Source: Streptomyces lydicus (GTDB lineage Bacteria > Actinomycetota > Actinomycetes > Streptomycetales > Streptomycetaceae). Taken from it: a stretch of 39,508 bases of DNA. Location: positions 1 through 39,508 of the forward strand of contig NZ_JNZA01000050.1 of the NCBI RefSeq assembly GCF_000717345.1. The letters run 5' to 3'. The position numbers and the translations under genes are program-made. Positions 17,261 to 24,236 of the stretch are shown in pieces. Under the pieces are notes generated by a model. It saw only the letters and a program-made list of their open reading frames with translations, was not told where the DNA came from and ran no database searches. Position 1 is the first letter of the stretch; each line of letters opens with the position of its first letter.

Positions 17261-17794
17261 TCACAGCTCCAGCCGGTGGCAGTAAGCCGTCCGGTTCTGC
17301 CCAGGGGGGAGCACCGTCTCGGCCCGCCGCATGCCCAGGCGCCGGGTCACCGCCATCGACCGTTCGTTGCGGGCGTCCACCACCGCGACGACGTGGCGGA
17401 CGCCCGCCGCCCGTACGGACGCCAGCGCCGCCTCCGCCGCGGCGGAGGCGTACCCGCGGCCCCAGTACGCCCGGCCCAGCCGCCAGCCGATCTCGATCTC
17501 ACCGACCGGGCCCCAGTCCCGCGGCCACGGCTGGGCGCCGGTGAAGCCGATGACCGCACCGTCCGCCGGGTCCACCAGGGTGTACAGGCAGAAGCCCAGC
17601 TCCGCGTGGTGCCGGCGCTGGCGCGCGGTGAGCTCCTCGTAGACCGAGAGTTCGGCGGGGGAGCCGCCGAAGAACTCCATCACCTCGGGGTCGTTGAAGA
17701 CCCGGTGCCAGTTCAGGGCGTCCTCGTCGGTGGGGACCCGCAGTTCGACGGCGGGCAGCGCGGGGGGTGCGGTCGCAGGCTTCGCGGTCTTCAT
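17261..17794 (-). CDS. GNAT-family N-acetyltransferase (RimJ/RimL-like)
   Basis: A 177-residue acetyltransferase. ELRVPTDEDALNWHRVFNDPEVMEFFGG (17-44) opens the fold. EIEIGWRLGRAYWGRGYASAAAEA (99-122) is the acetyl-CoA pyrophosphate loop, and NERSMAVTRRLGM (143-155) is the usual C-terminal motif. Proteins of this subtype acetylate protein N-termini, amino acids or small amines; the substrate cannot be inferred. The ATG at 17794 begins MKTAKPATAP, with AGGG 7 nt upstream. The frame stays open far upstream, but that stretch is antisense to the flavoprotein gene. It is divergent from that gene. Confidence 0.88.
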   Translation of the reverse strand: MKTAKPATAPPALPAVELRVPTDEDALNWHRVFNDPEVMEFFGGSPAELSVYEELTARQRRHHAELGFCLYTLVDPADGAVIGFTGAQPWPRDWGPVGEIEIGWRLGRAYWGRGYASAAAEAALASVRAAGVRHVVAVVDARNERSMAVTRRLGMRRAETVLPPGQNRTAYCHRLEL

Positions 17795-17831
17795 GGGACA
17801 ACCCTTCAGGTTCTGATCACCAAGGCCCCCA

Positions 17832-17837
17832 TAGACT
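17832..17837 (+). promoter_or_regulatory. Putative -10 element for the flavoprotein gene
   Basis: TAGACT in the 105-bp divergent spacer would start transcription near 17844. Downstream lies a doubled GATATC (GATATCCAGATATC, 17866-17879), which could be an operator. Confidence 0.4.
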
Positions 17838-17899
17838 GCACATGCCCGGTGCCGGTCGGCACCCTGATATCCAGATATCGACTTCCGGGAGTCCACGCC

Positions 17900-19261
17900 G
17901 TGACCGAGTCCGCGTCTGCGTCCGAGTCCGCATCCGAGTCCGAACCCGCGTCGGTGACCGGCTCGCAGGCCGGTTCCGGGACGACCGCCTCCTCGGAGCG
18001 CACCGCGGACGTGATCGTCGTCGGCGCCGGCCCGGCCGGTTCGGCGACCGCCTACCACCTCGCCAAGTCCGGTCTGGACGTCCTCCTTCTGGAGAAGACC
18101 GCGTTTCCGCGCGAGAAGGTCTGCGGCGACGGCCTCACGCCGCGCGCGACCAAGCAGCTGGTCGCGATGGGCATCGACATCTCCGAGGAAGCCGGCTGGC
18201 TGCGCAACAAGGGCCTGCGGATCATCGGCGGCGGCTCCCGGCTCCAACTGGACTGGCCGGAACTGGCCTCCTTCCCGGACTACGGTCTCGTCCGCAAGCG
18301 TGACGACTTCGACGAGCAGCTGGCCCGGCAGGCGCAGAAGGCCGGTGCGCGGCTGTACGAGCGCTGCAACGTGGGCGCGCCCGTCATCGACGAGCTGACC
18401 GGCCGGATCACCGGTGTGCACGCCAAGCTCGGCGAGGAGAAGACCCCGGTCACCTTCCACGCCCCGCTCGTCGTCGCCGCGGACGGCAACTCCACCCGGC
18501 TGTCGCTGGCGATGGGGCTGCACCGCCGCGAGGACCGGCCCATGGGCGTCGCGGTCCGTACGTACTTCACCTCGCCCCGGCACGACGACGACTACCTGGA
18601 GTCCTGGCTGGAGTTGTGGGACCGGCGCGGCGCCCAGGACCGGCTGCTGCCGGGCTACGGATGGATCTTCGGCATGGGCGACGGCACGAGCAACGTCGGC
18701 CTCGGCATCCTCAACTCCAGCTCCGCGTTCCGGGAGCTGGACTGGCGCGAGATCCTCAAGGCGTGGTGCGCGTCCATGCCGGAGGACTGGGGCTACACGC
18801 CGGAGAACATGACCGGGCCGATCCGCGGTGCCGCGCTGCCGATGGCCTTCAACCGCCAGCCGCACTACACCAGGGGCCTGCTGCTGGTCGGTGACGCGGG
18901 CGGCCTGGTCAACCCGTTCAACGGTGAGGGCATCGCCTACGCGATGGAGTCCGGCGCGATCGCCGCCGAGGTCATCGTGCAGGCGCACGCCCGCGCCACG
19001 TACGCCCAGCGCGAGCTGGCCCTGCAGCGCTACCCGAAGATCCTCAAGGACACCTACGGGGGCTACTACTCGCTGGGCCGCGCCTTCGTGAAGCTGATCG
19101 GCAACCCCAAGGTCATGCAGATCGCCACCCAGCGCGGCCTGACCCACCCGCTGCTGATGCGCTTCACCCTCAAGATGCTCGCCAACCTCACCGACCCCAC
19201 GGGCGGCGACGCGATGGACCGGATCATCAACGGGCTGAGCAAGGTGGCGCCCCGCTCGTGA
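17900..19261 (+). CDS. Geranylgeranyl reductase-family flavoprotein, likely menaquinone tail reductase (MenJ-like)
   Basis: A 453-residue FAD enzyme. The Rossmann motif VIVVGAGPAGSATAYHLAKSG lies at about 38-58, CGDG at 75-78, and the second FAD motif LLVGDAGGLVNPFNGEGIAYAMESG at about 328-352. These are the marks of the geranylgeranyl reductase family, which includes mycobacterial MenJ, the reductase that saturates one isoprene unit of menaquinone. Streptomyces menaquinones are partly saturated, and the gene sits with mqnA, mqnC, menG and nuo, so the same role is likely here but not proven. The first 33 residues are a Ser/Glu-rich tail not needed for the fold. The GTG at 17900 has CGGGAG upstream. 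A perfect GC hairpin follows the stop. Confidence 0.85.
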   Translation: MTESASASESASESEPASVTGSQAGSGTTASSERTADVIVVGAGPAGSATAYHLAKSGLDVLLLEKTAFPREKVCGDGLTPRATKQLVAMGIDISEEAGWLRNKGLRIIGGGSRLQLDWPELASFPDYGLVRKRDDFDEQLARQAQKAGARLYERCNVGAPVIDELTGRITGVHAKLGEEKTPVTFHAPLVVAADGNSTRLSLAMGLHRREDRPMGVAVRTYFTSPRHDDDYLESWLELWDRRGAQDRLLPGYGWIFGMGDGTSNVGLGILNSSSAFRELDWREILKAWCASMPEDWGYTPENMTGPIRGAALPMAFNRQPHYTRGLLLVGDAGGLVNPFNGEGIAYAMESGAIAAEVIVQAHARATYAQRELALQRYPKILKDTYGGYYSLGRAFVKLIGNPKVMQIATQRGLTHPLLMRFTLKMLANLTDPTGGDAMDRIINGLSKVAPRS

Positions 19262-19263
19262 CG

Positions 19264-19283
19264 CCCGGCCGGCGCCGGCCGGG
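19264..19283 (+). terminator. GC-rich palindrome after the flavoprotein gene
   Basis: CCCGGCCGGCGCCGGCCGGG is a perfect 20-bp inverted repeat starting 3 bp after the stop codon. It probably acts as the terminator although no U-tract follows. Confidence 0.55.
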
Positions 19284-19399
19284 GTGGCCCGACGCCCGGC
19301 CCGGCCGCCGCCGGAAAAAAATATCGGCCCGTCCCGTCACACTCTCCGGCCGGGATCCGTCAGTGCGGTAACGACGAGATCCTGATGAGGAGAGCAGTG

Positions 19400-19855
19400 A
19401 TGGAAGCACGTATGAAGAACCCCGCGGTGGTCCTTCCCGAGGCCATGCAGCCGCTTCTCGACGTGGTCAAGGCCACGCGGAAGGCCGGGGTGCCGGAGGA
19501 GACGCTGGAGCTGGTGCACCTGCGGGCCAGCCAGATCAACGGCTGCAGCTACTGCGTCGACGGCGGCGTCAAGAACGCCCGTAAGGCGGGCGTCAGCGAC
19601 GACAAGCTGTTCGCGGTGGCGGCCTGGCGGGAGGCGCCGTACTTCTCGGACGCCGAGCGCGCCGCCCTCGCGCTGACCGAGGCGTCCACCCGCCTCGCGG
19701 ACAGCTCCGACCCGGTGCCGGACGCCGTCTGGGACGAGGCCGCCGACCACTTCGACGAGCAGCAGCTGGCGGCGATCATCCTCACGATCGGCGTCACCAA
19801 CCTCTTCAACCGGCTCAACGCGACCACCAGGCAGCCGGCGGGAGCGGGCTGGTAA
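19400..19855 (+). CDS. Carboxymuconolactone decarboxylase/AhpD-like protein
   Basis: A 151-residue all-helical AhpD-fold protein. The redox CxxC is present as NGCSYCVDGG (Cys49, Cys52) after LELVHLRASQI, and LTIGVTNLFNRLNATT closes the domain. Relatives reduce peroxides or alkyl hydroperoxides through the cysteine pair. In most the motif is CxxCxxxH; here the histidine position is Gly56, so the proton relay may be missing or changed. The ATG at 19400 follows GAGGAG with a 7-nt gap; GTG at 19397 and ATG at 19385 are in frame. It stands alone between the flavoprotein and a convergent gene. A true decarboxylase role is unlikely. Confidence 0.88.
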   Translation: MEARMKNPAVVLPEAMQPLLDVVKATRKAGVPEETLELVHLRASQINGCSYCVDGGVKNARKAGVSDDKLFAVAAWREAPYFSDAERAALALTEASTRLADSSDPVPDAVWDEAADHFDEQQLAAIILTIGVTNLFNRLNATTRQPAGAGW

Positions 19856-19885
19856 CAGCCGGATCCGTTCCGTGGGCCGGCCGGA

Positions 19886-19910
19886 GCCGGGCGCGTGTCC
19901 CGCGCCCGGC
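19886..19910. terminator. Bidirectional terminator between convergent genes
   Basis: GCCGGGCGCG and CGCGCCCGGC form a perfect 10-bp stem with a 5-nt loop. It sits between the ends of the AhpD-like gene and the RelA-like gene and can serve both. Confidence 0.65.
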
Positions 19911-19934
19911 CCCGGCGTTTCCCGGGGGAGGGAG

Positions 19935-20780
19935 CTACGAGACGCTCCCGGGCGCCGACGCCGGTGCCGGCAGCCGGCGCGCCGGGTCCGGTGCGGGCAG
20001 CCGCCGGGCGGGGGCGGTCAGCTGCTCGGCACCCGGAGGCACCGGTACGGCCGCGAAGATCGCGTCCTGCTGCGCCTGGAGTTCCCGCACCCTCTCGGGC
20101 GAGGTGCCGGGCAGCCGCTGCTCCTCGTAGAGCTTGTGCGTCTCCAGCTGGGCCCGCTTGCTCTCCGGGGTGTGGAACTGGACCTCGAAGAGCTGGCCGG
20201 AACGGGGCGCGCGCCACGCGGCGTTGATGCCCTTGTAGCCGGGGCGGGTCCAGGTGTTGGACCAGCGGGTGGAGTCGTTGCCCCACACGGCCAGCAGCCC
20301 GGACGCGGTGGTGACGCCCTTGCTGTACTTCCCCGCGGGCCACTGGAGGGTGAAGCGCACCGCGTCGTTGACGGTACCGAGCGCCTGGTCCGCGGTCTGC
20401 CCGGGATTCTCCCGCAGCTTGGTGGCGACCTTGCGCTTGAGCGAGTCCGGCGACTTCAGCCGCTGGTCGAAGCCGATCAGGGCGGCGTGGCTGATGACCG
20501 CGGCGGTGCGGACCTGGGGGCTGATGGCACGCTCGGCGCGGCGGGCGCGCGCGACGAACGCGTCCACCGTCTTGTTGTCGGCGGCGCTCAGCGCCAACCC
20601 GTCCTGGTGCCAGCCCCCGTCGTGGTCGCTGCCGGTGGCCGGCGCGGTGGCGGCGGGCGGCGGGACGGCCGGGACGGCGGCGGTCGCGGCGGCGGTGGCG
20701 CCCAGTCCGAGGGCGGTGGCCAGGGCGGCGGCCGTCGCGGCCCGGCTGACGAGGCGGGAGGCGGTGCGTCGGTGGTTCAT
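19935..20780 (-). CDS. Secreted RelA/SpoT-fold enzyme, ATP nucleotide 3'-pyrophosphokinase-like
   Basis: A 281-residue exported protein. Residues 1 to about 36 are a signal peptide (basic MNHRRTASRLVSRA, then Ala/Leu-rich, ending near ATAAVPA). The mature chain shows the alarmone-synthetase motifs in order: RLKSPDSLKRK (107-117, ATP-binding Arg/Lys/Ser), NDAVRF with the likely Mg-binding Asp139, GYKGINAAW (181-189), and FEVQFHTPES (198-207) with the catalytic Glu199. No hydrolase, TGS or ACT domain is present. The match is to the extracellular Streptomyces ATP nucleotide 3'-pyrophosphokinase (EC 2.7.6.4), which moves pyrophosphate from ATP to the 3'-OH of purine nucleotides and makes pppApp-type products. 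The C-terminus repeats PARRLPAP. The ATG at 20780 is chosen because it opens the signal peptide. Confidence 0.85.
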   Translation of the reverse strand: MNHRRTASRLVSRAATAAALATALGLGATAAATAAVPAVPPPAATAPATGSDHDGGWHQDGLALSAADNKTVDAFVARARRAERAISPQVRTAAVISHAALIGFDQRLKSPDSLKRKVATKLRENPGQTADQALGTVNDAVRFTLQWPAGKYSKGVTTASGLLAVWGNDSTRWSNTWTRPGYKGINAAWRAPRSGQLFEVQFHTPESKRAQLETHKLYEEQRLPGTSPERVRELQAQQDAIFAAVPVPPGAEQLTAPARRLPAPDPARRLPAPASAPGSVS

Positions 20781-20965
20781 CGGTGCGCGGGTCCCTCTCT
20801 CTACGGATGCCGCACGGCGCCCACGGGGGGTGGGTGCGGCACATGGCGAGAGGTGCAACGGCGCGCAGGGGGCGTCGGTAGCTCCCGGAGCGGTCCCGGG
20901 GCCGCTACCTGGCTCGATCGTGGCGCCGTACGGCGCGAATCTGCCGGCGTACGGGCCGGATACGG

Positions 20966-21007
20966 CGAAGGACCGCCGCTCCCGGGCGGCGGGAGGGCGG
21001 TCCTTCG
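20966..21007 (-). terminator. Terminator hairpin after the NlpC/P60 gene
   Basis: CGAAGGACCGCC and GGCGGTCCTTCG make a perfect 12-bp stem around an 18-nt loop that holds a further CCC/GGG pairing. It lies 24 bp after the minus-strand stop codon. Confidence 0.7.
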
Positions 21008-21031
21008 TGCGGAACCGAAGAGGCGGGGGTC

Positions 21032-21826
21032 CTACAGGACGCGCACCGCGCCGGTCGGCATGTCGTAGCTGAGCGGACGCTCGACGATGCCGGTGCTGGG
21101 GTTCTGGGCGCCGATGAAGTTGCCGTTACCGACGTAGACGCCGACGTGGTAGGCGCTGCCCGCGCTGCCCCAGTAGAGGAGGTCGCCGACCTGGAGGTTG
21201 TCCAGGCCGACCTGGGTGCCCGCGGTGGACTGGTCCTGCGAGACGCGCGGCAGGTCGATGCCGATCTGGCTGAACGCGGCCTGGGTCAGGCCGGAGCAGT
21301 CGTACGACGAGGGGCCGCTGGAGCCGAGCACGTACGCCTTGCCGAGCTGGGCCTTGAGGAAGGCGACGAGCGTGGCGGTGGAGCCGGTGGCGGACGACGG
21401 GGCGGACAGGGTGGTCCGCTCGGCGGAGCGCGAAGCCCGGGCCTGCGCGGCCTCCTTGGCCTTGCGCGCCTCCTCGGCCTTCTTCTTGGCCTCGGCCTTG
21501 GCCTTCTTCACGGCCTCGGCCTTGTGCTTCTCGGCGGCCTTGGCGGCCTGCGAGAGAGCGGTGTCCTGGAGCGCCTGCCGCTCGTAGTTGAACGCGACCT
21601 GCTCGGCGGTGTCGGCGCTCCGGGCGGCGCTGGTGGCCAGCGCCGTCGTGATCGTCGGCATCTCCTGCGTTTCGGAGACGGGCTTTTCCGCGGCGTTGGC
21701 CGGCACGGTGGCGCCGGTGACCGCGAGAGTGAGGAAGCCACCGGTCACGCCCGCGCGCAGCGCCCGGGAGGACGCGGAAGGACGGCGGGGCTTCCGGTGG
21801 CTGGGTATGAGTGCGTTCGGGGACAT
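21032..21826 (-). CDS. Secreted NlpC/P60 peptidoglycan endopeptidase
   Basis: A 264-residue exported cell-wall hydrolase. A signal peptide covers residues 1 to about 46 (RKPRR, then a hydrophobic run ending VPANAA). A charged coiled-coil stretch of Ala/Lys/Glu repeats occupies about 92-130. The catalytic domain starts near 150, with the nucleophile in SYDCSGLTQAAF (Cys177) and the base in YHVGVYVG (His227). Such enzymes cleave the stem peptide, usually between D-Glu and the diamino acid. The ATG at 21826 lacks a good ribosome binding site; in-frame starts up to 21976 would place extra hydrophobic residues ahead of the signal peptide and are less likely. A leader of about 370 nt is predicted. 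It is divergent from nuoA. Confidence 0.92.
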   Translation of the reverse strand: MSPNALIPSHRKPRRPSASSRALRAGVTGGFLTLAVTGATVPANAAEKPVSETQEMPTITTALATSAARSADTAEQVAFNYERQALQDTALSQAAKAAEKHKAEAVKKAKAEAKKKAEEARKAKEAAQARASRSAERTTLSAPSSATGSTATLVAFLKAQLGKAYVLGSSGPSSYDCSGLTQAAFSQIGIDLPRVSQDQSTAGTQVGLDNLQVGDLLYWGSAGSAYHVGVYVGNGNFIGAQNPSTGIVERPLSYDMPTGAVRVL

Positions 21827-22202
21827 GGCAATAACGGCTATCAGGAGCCCGAGGTTGCTGCCAAGAAAGGTGCAGTGCGCCACACTTGACGCGTACGCGA
21901 CGAACAAAAGGGACTTTTGGTCGCCGGCCGAGCCGACGGCGGGATGTCCGTATTTCGCGATCATGTTCCTACGCACGGCATTTGCTGCTCAGTGCGGGCT
22001 CACAAGGCGCTTACCACTTCTTCACGCGCCACGCCAAGGCTTCCCGGGCGTCAAGGACTTAGCCCCCTAAATCGCGTGGGATAGGTCACTCTTGAGTGTC
22101 CGTTATGTTCCCGTGACCCGACGCCGCGGCTCGCTCGTGAACGGGGGCACGTACCGACGATCACGGCCGGGTCACGAGCGGGTCACGCCGACGGCCGCCG
22201 CC

Positions 22203-22232
22203 CCTATAGCAGTTGGGGGAGTCCAACACCAA
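22203..22232 (-). promoter_or_regulatory. Putative promoter of the NlpC/P60 gene
   Basis: On the minus strand TTGGTG (22227-22232) and TATAGG (22203-22208) are separated by 18 bp, a good vegetative-type promoter. Initiation near 22196 would give a leader of about 370 nt before the ATG at 21826. Confidence 0.5.
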
Positions 22233-22432
22233 TTTGCCTGTCGGGCCGACCAGTTGATATTGGCCAAACGCGCCTGACCAGCGGCAACCCAGGAAATTGT
22301 CACCTCTCGTGATCACTCGCGTGCTTCACGTATGAAGATCACCGCTCATCCGACTTCATGATCCTTCGCCGGGTGGTGGAGATCACAAAGGCGTTGTTCA
22401 CCCCCGTGTCGCAGATCACAGACCGGCGGGCA

Positions 22433-22438
22433 TAAGAT
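22433..22438 (+). promoter_or_regulatory. Putative nuo operon -10 element
   Basis: TAAGAT is the best -10 candidate upstream of nuoA. Initiation near 22445 would place the Rex-type site about 10 to 27 nt into the transcript. The -35 region is weak. Confidence 0.45.
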
Positions 22439-22453
22439 GCAGTCGGCTCGGGC

Positions 22454-22471
22454 TTGTGAACTGCCTCACAT
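22454..22471. promoter_or_regulatory. Rex-type redox operator upstream of nuoA
   Basis: TTGTGAACTGCCTCACAT matches the Rex operator pattern TGTGA-N6-TCACA exactly in its core (22455-22470). Rex of Streptomyces senses NADH/NAD+ and is known to control nuo and cyd genes. Position just after the -10 box fits repression by blocking RNA polymerase. Confidence 0.8.
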
Positions 22472-22551
22472 ATGCACGATCTCTACGGGGCGATTCAAAG
22501 GGCCCGAGCGGACCGCCATCCAGTCATCGTCGACTGAAGGGAGCGAGGACG

Positions 22552-22911
22552 GTGAACGCTTACGCGCCCATCCTCGTACTGGGAGCTCTCGGGGCAGGCT
22601 TTGCGATCTTCTCCGTCGTCATGGCCGCCCTCGTCGGGCCCAGGCGCTACAACCGGGCCAAGCTCGAGGCGTACGAGTGCGGAATCGAACCGACGCCGAC
22701 ACCGGCCGGAGGCGGTCGCTTCCCGATCAAGTACTACCTGACGGCGATGCTCTTCATCGTCTTCGACATCGAGATCGTCTTCCTCTATCCCTGGGCCGTC
22801 ACCTTCGACGCCCTGGGGCTTTTCGGGCTCGTCGAGATGCTCCTCTTCGCGCTCACCGTCTTCGTCGCCTACGCCTATGTCTGGCGTCGTGGCGGCCTGG
22901 AATGGGACTAG
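22552..22911 (+). CDS. nuoA: NADH-quinone oxidoreductase subunit A
   Basis: A 119-residue membrane subunit of complex I, of usual size. Three helices lie at about 5-27, 60-82 and 89-112. The conserved loop YECGIEP (41-47) and the acidic FDIEIVFLYPW (71-81) are intact; these help link the quinone site to the proton channels. The GTG at 22552 is preceded by GAAGGGAGCGAGGACG, and upstream in-frame starts would lie over the Rex site. It is the first gene of the nuoA-N operon. Confidence 0.96.
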   Translation: MNAYAPILVLGALGAGFAIFSVVMAALVGPRRYNRAKLEAYECGIEPTPTPAGGGRFPIKYYLTAMLFIVFDIEIVFLYPWAVTFDALGLFGLVEMLLFALTVFVAYAYVWRRGGLEWD

Positions 22912-22920
22912 GGGCCACCC

Positions 22921-23475
22921 ATGGGACTTGAAGAGAAGCTGCCCAGCGGCTTTCTGCTGACCACCGTCGAACAGGCCGCGGGGTGGGTGCGCAAATCCTC
23001 GGTCTTCCCGGCGACCTTCGGGCTGGCCTGCTGCGCGATCGAGATGATGACGACCGGCGCCGGGCGCTACGACCTGGCCCGCTTCGGCATGGAGGTCTTC
23101 CGCGGCTCACCGCGCCAGGCGGACCTGATGATCGTGGCCGGCCGGGTGAGCCAGAAGATGGCCCCCGTCCTGCGGCAGGTCTACGACCAGATGCCGAACC
23201 CCAAGTGGGTGATCTCCATGGGGGTTTGTGCGTCCTCGGGCGGAATGTTCAACAACTACGCGATCGTCCAGGGCGTCGACCACATCGTGCCCGTCGACAT
23301 CTATCTGCCGGGCTGCCCGCCGCGTCCCGAGATGCTGATGGACGCCATCCTCAAGCTGCACGACAAGATCCAGCACACCAAGCTCGGGGTCAATCAGCAG
23401 CAGGCCGCCCGCGAGGCGGAGGAAGCGGCGCTCAAGGCGCTCCCGCTGATCGACATGAAGGGGCTGCTGCGGTGA
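22921..23475 (+). CDS. nuoB: NADH-quinone oxidoreductase subunit B
   Basis: A 184-residue peripheral-arm subunit that carries cluster N2, the last iron-sulfur centre before menaquinone. The four ligands are visible: adjacent Cys37 and Cys38 ([10 protein letters not shown]), Cys103 (MGVCASSGG) and Cys132 (LPGCPPRPE). The ATG at 22921 lies 9 bp after nuoA, with GGGGCCACCC between. The stop overlaps the nuoC GTG. Confidence 0.97.
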   Translation: MGLEEKLPSGFLLTTVEQAAGWVRKSSVFPATFGLACCAIEMMTTGAGRYDLARFGMEVFRGSPRQADLMIVAGRVSQKMAPVLRQVYDQMPNPKWVISMGVCASSGGMFNNYAIVQGVDHIVPVDIYLPGCPPRPEMLMDAILKLHDKIQHTKLGVNQQQAAREAEEAALKALPLIDMKGLLR

Positions 23476-24236
23476 CTGAGCGGAAGAACCCCGAAGGCCC
23501 CGGGCCGAACGGCACCGAGGACGCCTTCCCGGCGCAGCGCGACGACACCGGCGAGGTGATCGCCACCCGCCGCGGGATGTTCGGCGCCAACAACGGCGGC
23601 GACACCACCGGCTACGGCGGCCTCGTACGGACCGTCCGGCTGCCCGGCGCGTCGCAGCGGCCGTACGGCGGGCCGGGCGGTGGTGAGGAAGGCTTCGGCG
23701 CGTTCGACGAGATCGCCGACGAGCTGGAGGGCGCCCTCGACGAGCAGGGGCTGATCCCCGAGAACGTGATCGACAAGACCGTCGTCGACCGCGGCGAGCT
23801 GACCTTCCACATCGAGCGGGAGCACCTGCCGGTCGTCGCCAGGATCCTGCGCGACGACCCGGCGCTGCGCTTCGAGCTGTGTACCGGCGTCAGCGGGGTG
23901 CACTTCCCCGGCGACAAGGGCCGCGAGCTGCACGCCGTCTACCACCTGCGCTCGATCACCCACAACCGGCTGATCCGGCTGGAGGTCTCCGCCCCCGACG
24001 CCGACCCGCACATCCCCTCGCTCGTCGACGTCTACCCGACCAACGACTGGCACGAGCGCGAGACCTACGACTTCTTCGGCCTGATCTTCGACGGCCATCC
24101 TGCGCTGACCCGGATCATGATGCCCGACGACTGGCAGGGCTTCCCGCAGCGCAAGGACTACCCGCTCGGCGGCATCCCCGTCGAGTACAAGGGCGCCCAG
24201 ATCCCGGCTCCCGACCAGCGGAGGTCGTACAGCTGA
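23472..24236 (+). CDS. nuoC: NADH-quinone oxidoreductase subunit C
   Basis: A 254-residue subunit of the peripheral arm, the 30-kDa type, separate from NuoD (fused in E. coli). The signature [16 protein letters not shown], then [25 protein letters not shown] and PLGG near the end, are clear. The first 75 residues or so are a low-complexity extension rich in Gly and Pro. The GTG start overlaps the nuoB stop by 4 bp. Confidence 0.96.
   Translation: MTERKNPEGPGPNGTEDAFPAQRDDTGEVIATRRGMFGANNGGDTTGYGGLVRTVRLPGASQRPYGGPGGGEEGFGAFDEIADELEGALDEQGLIPENVIDKTVVDRGELTFHIEREHLPVVARILRDDPALRFELCTGVSGVHFPGDKGRELHAVYHLRSITHNRLIRLEVSAPDADPHIPSLVDVYPTNDWHERETYDFFGLIFDGHPALTRIMMPDDWQGFPQRKDYPLGGIPVEYKGAQIPAPDQRRSYS

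Larger units (their letters stand above)
21827..22551. other. 725-bp divergent regulatory region between the NlpC/P60 gene and nuoA
   Basis: No gene is supported. It holds the putative minus-strand promoter at 22203-22232 and the long leader of the peptidase gene; a perfect CACTCTTGAGTG palindrome at 22087-22098; a GTGATCAC palindrome at 22309-22316; four GATCAC motifs at 22311, 22337, 22381 and 22414; the nuo -10 box; and the Rex-type site. Base composition is less GC-rich than the flanking genes. Confidence 0.6.

Noticed and set aside
17795..19147. Upstream extension of the GNAT gene
   Set aside because: The extension is antisense to the flavoprotein and lacks any domain; the ATG at 17794 with AGGG begins a normal-length GNAT protein.
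20966..21007. Possible attachment site or transposon end at the perfect 12-bp inverted repeat
   Set aside because: It lies directly after a stop codon with a hairpin-sized loop and no integrase or transposase nearby, so a terminator is the simpler reading.
21827..22200. c-di-AMP (ydaO/yuaA) riboswitch upstream of the NlpC/P60 gene
   Set aside because: Expected from related cell-wall hydrolase genes, but I could not find its conserved core by eye. A covariance search would decide; for now no feature is claimed.
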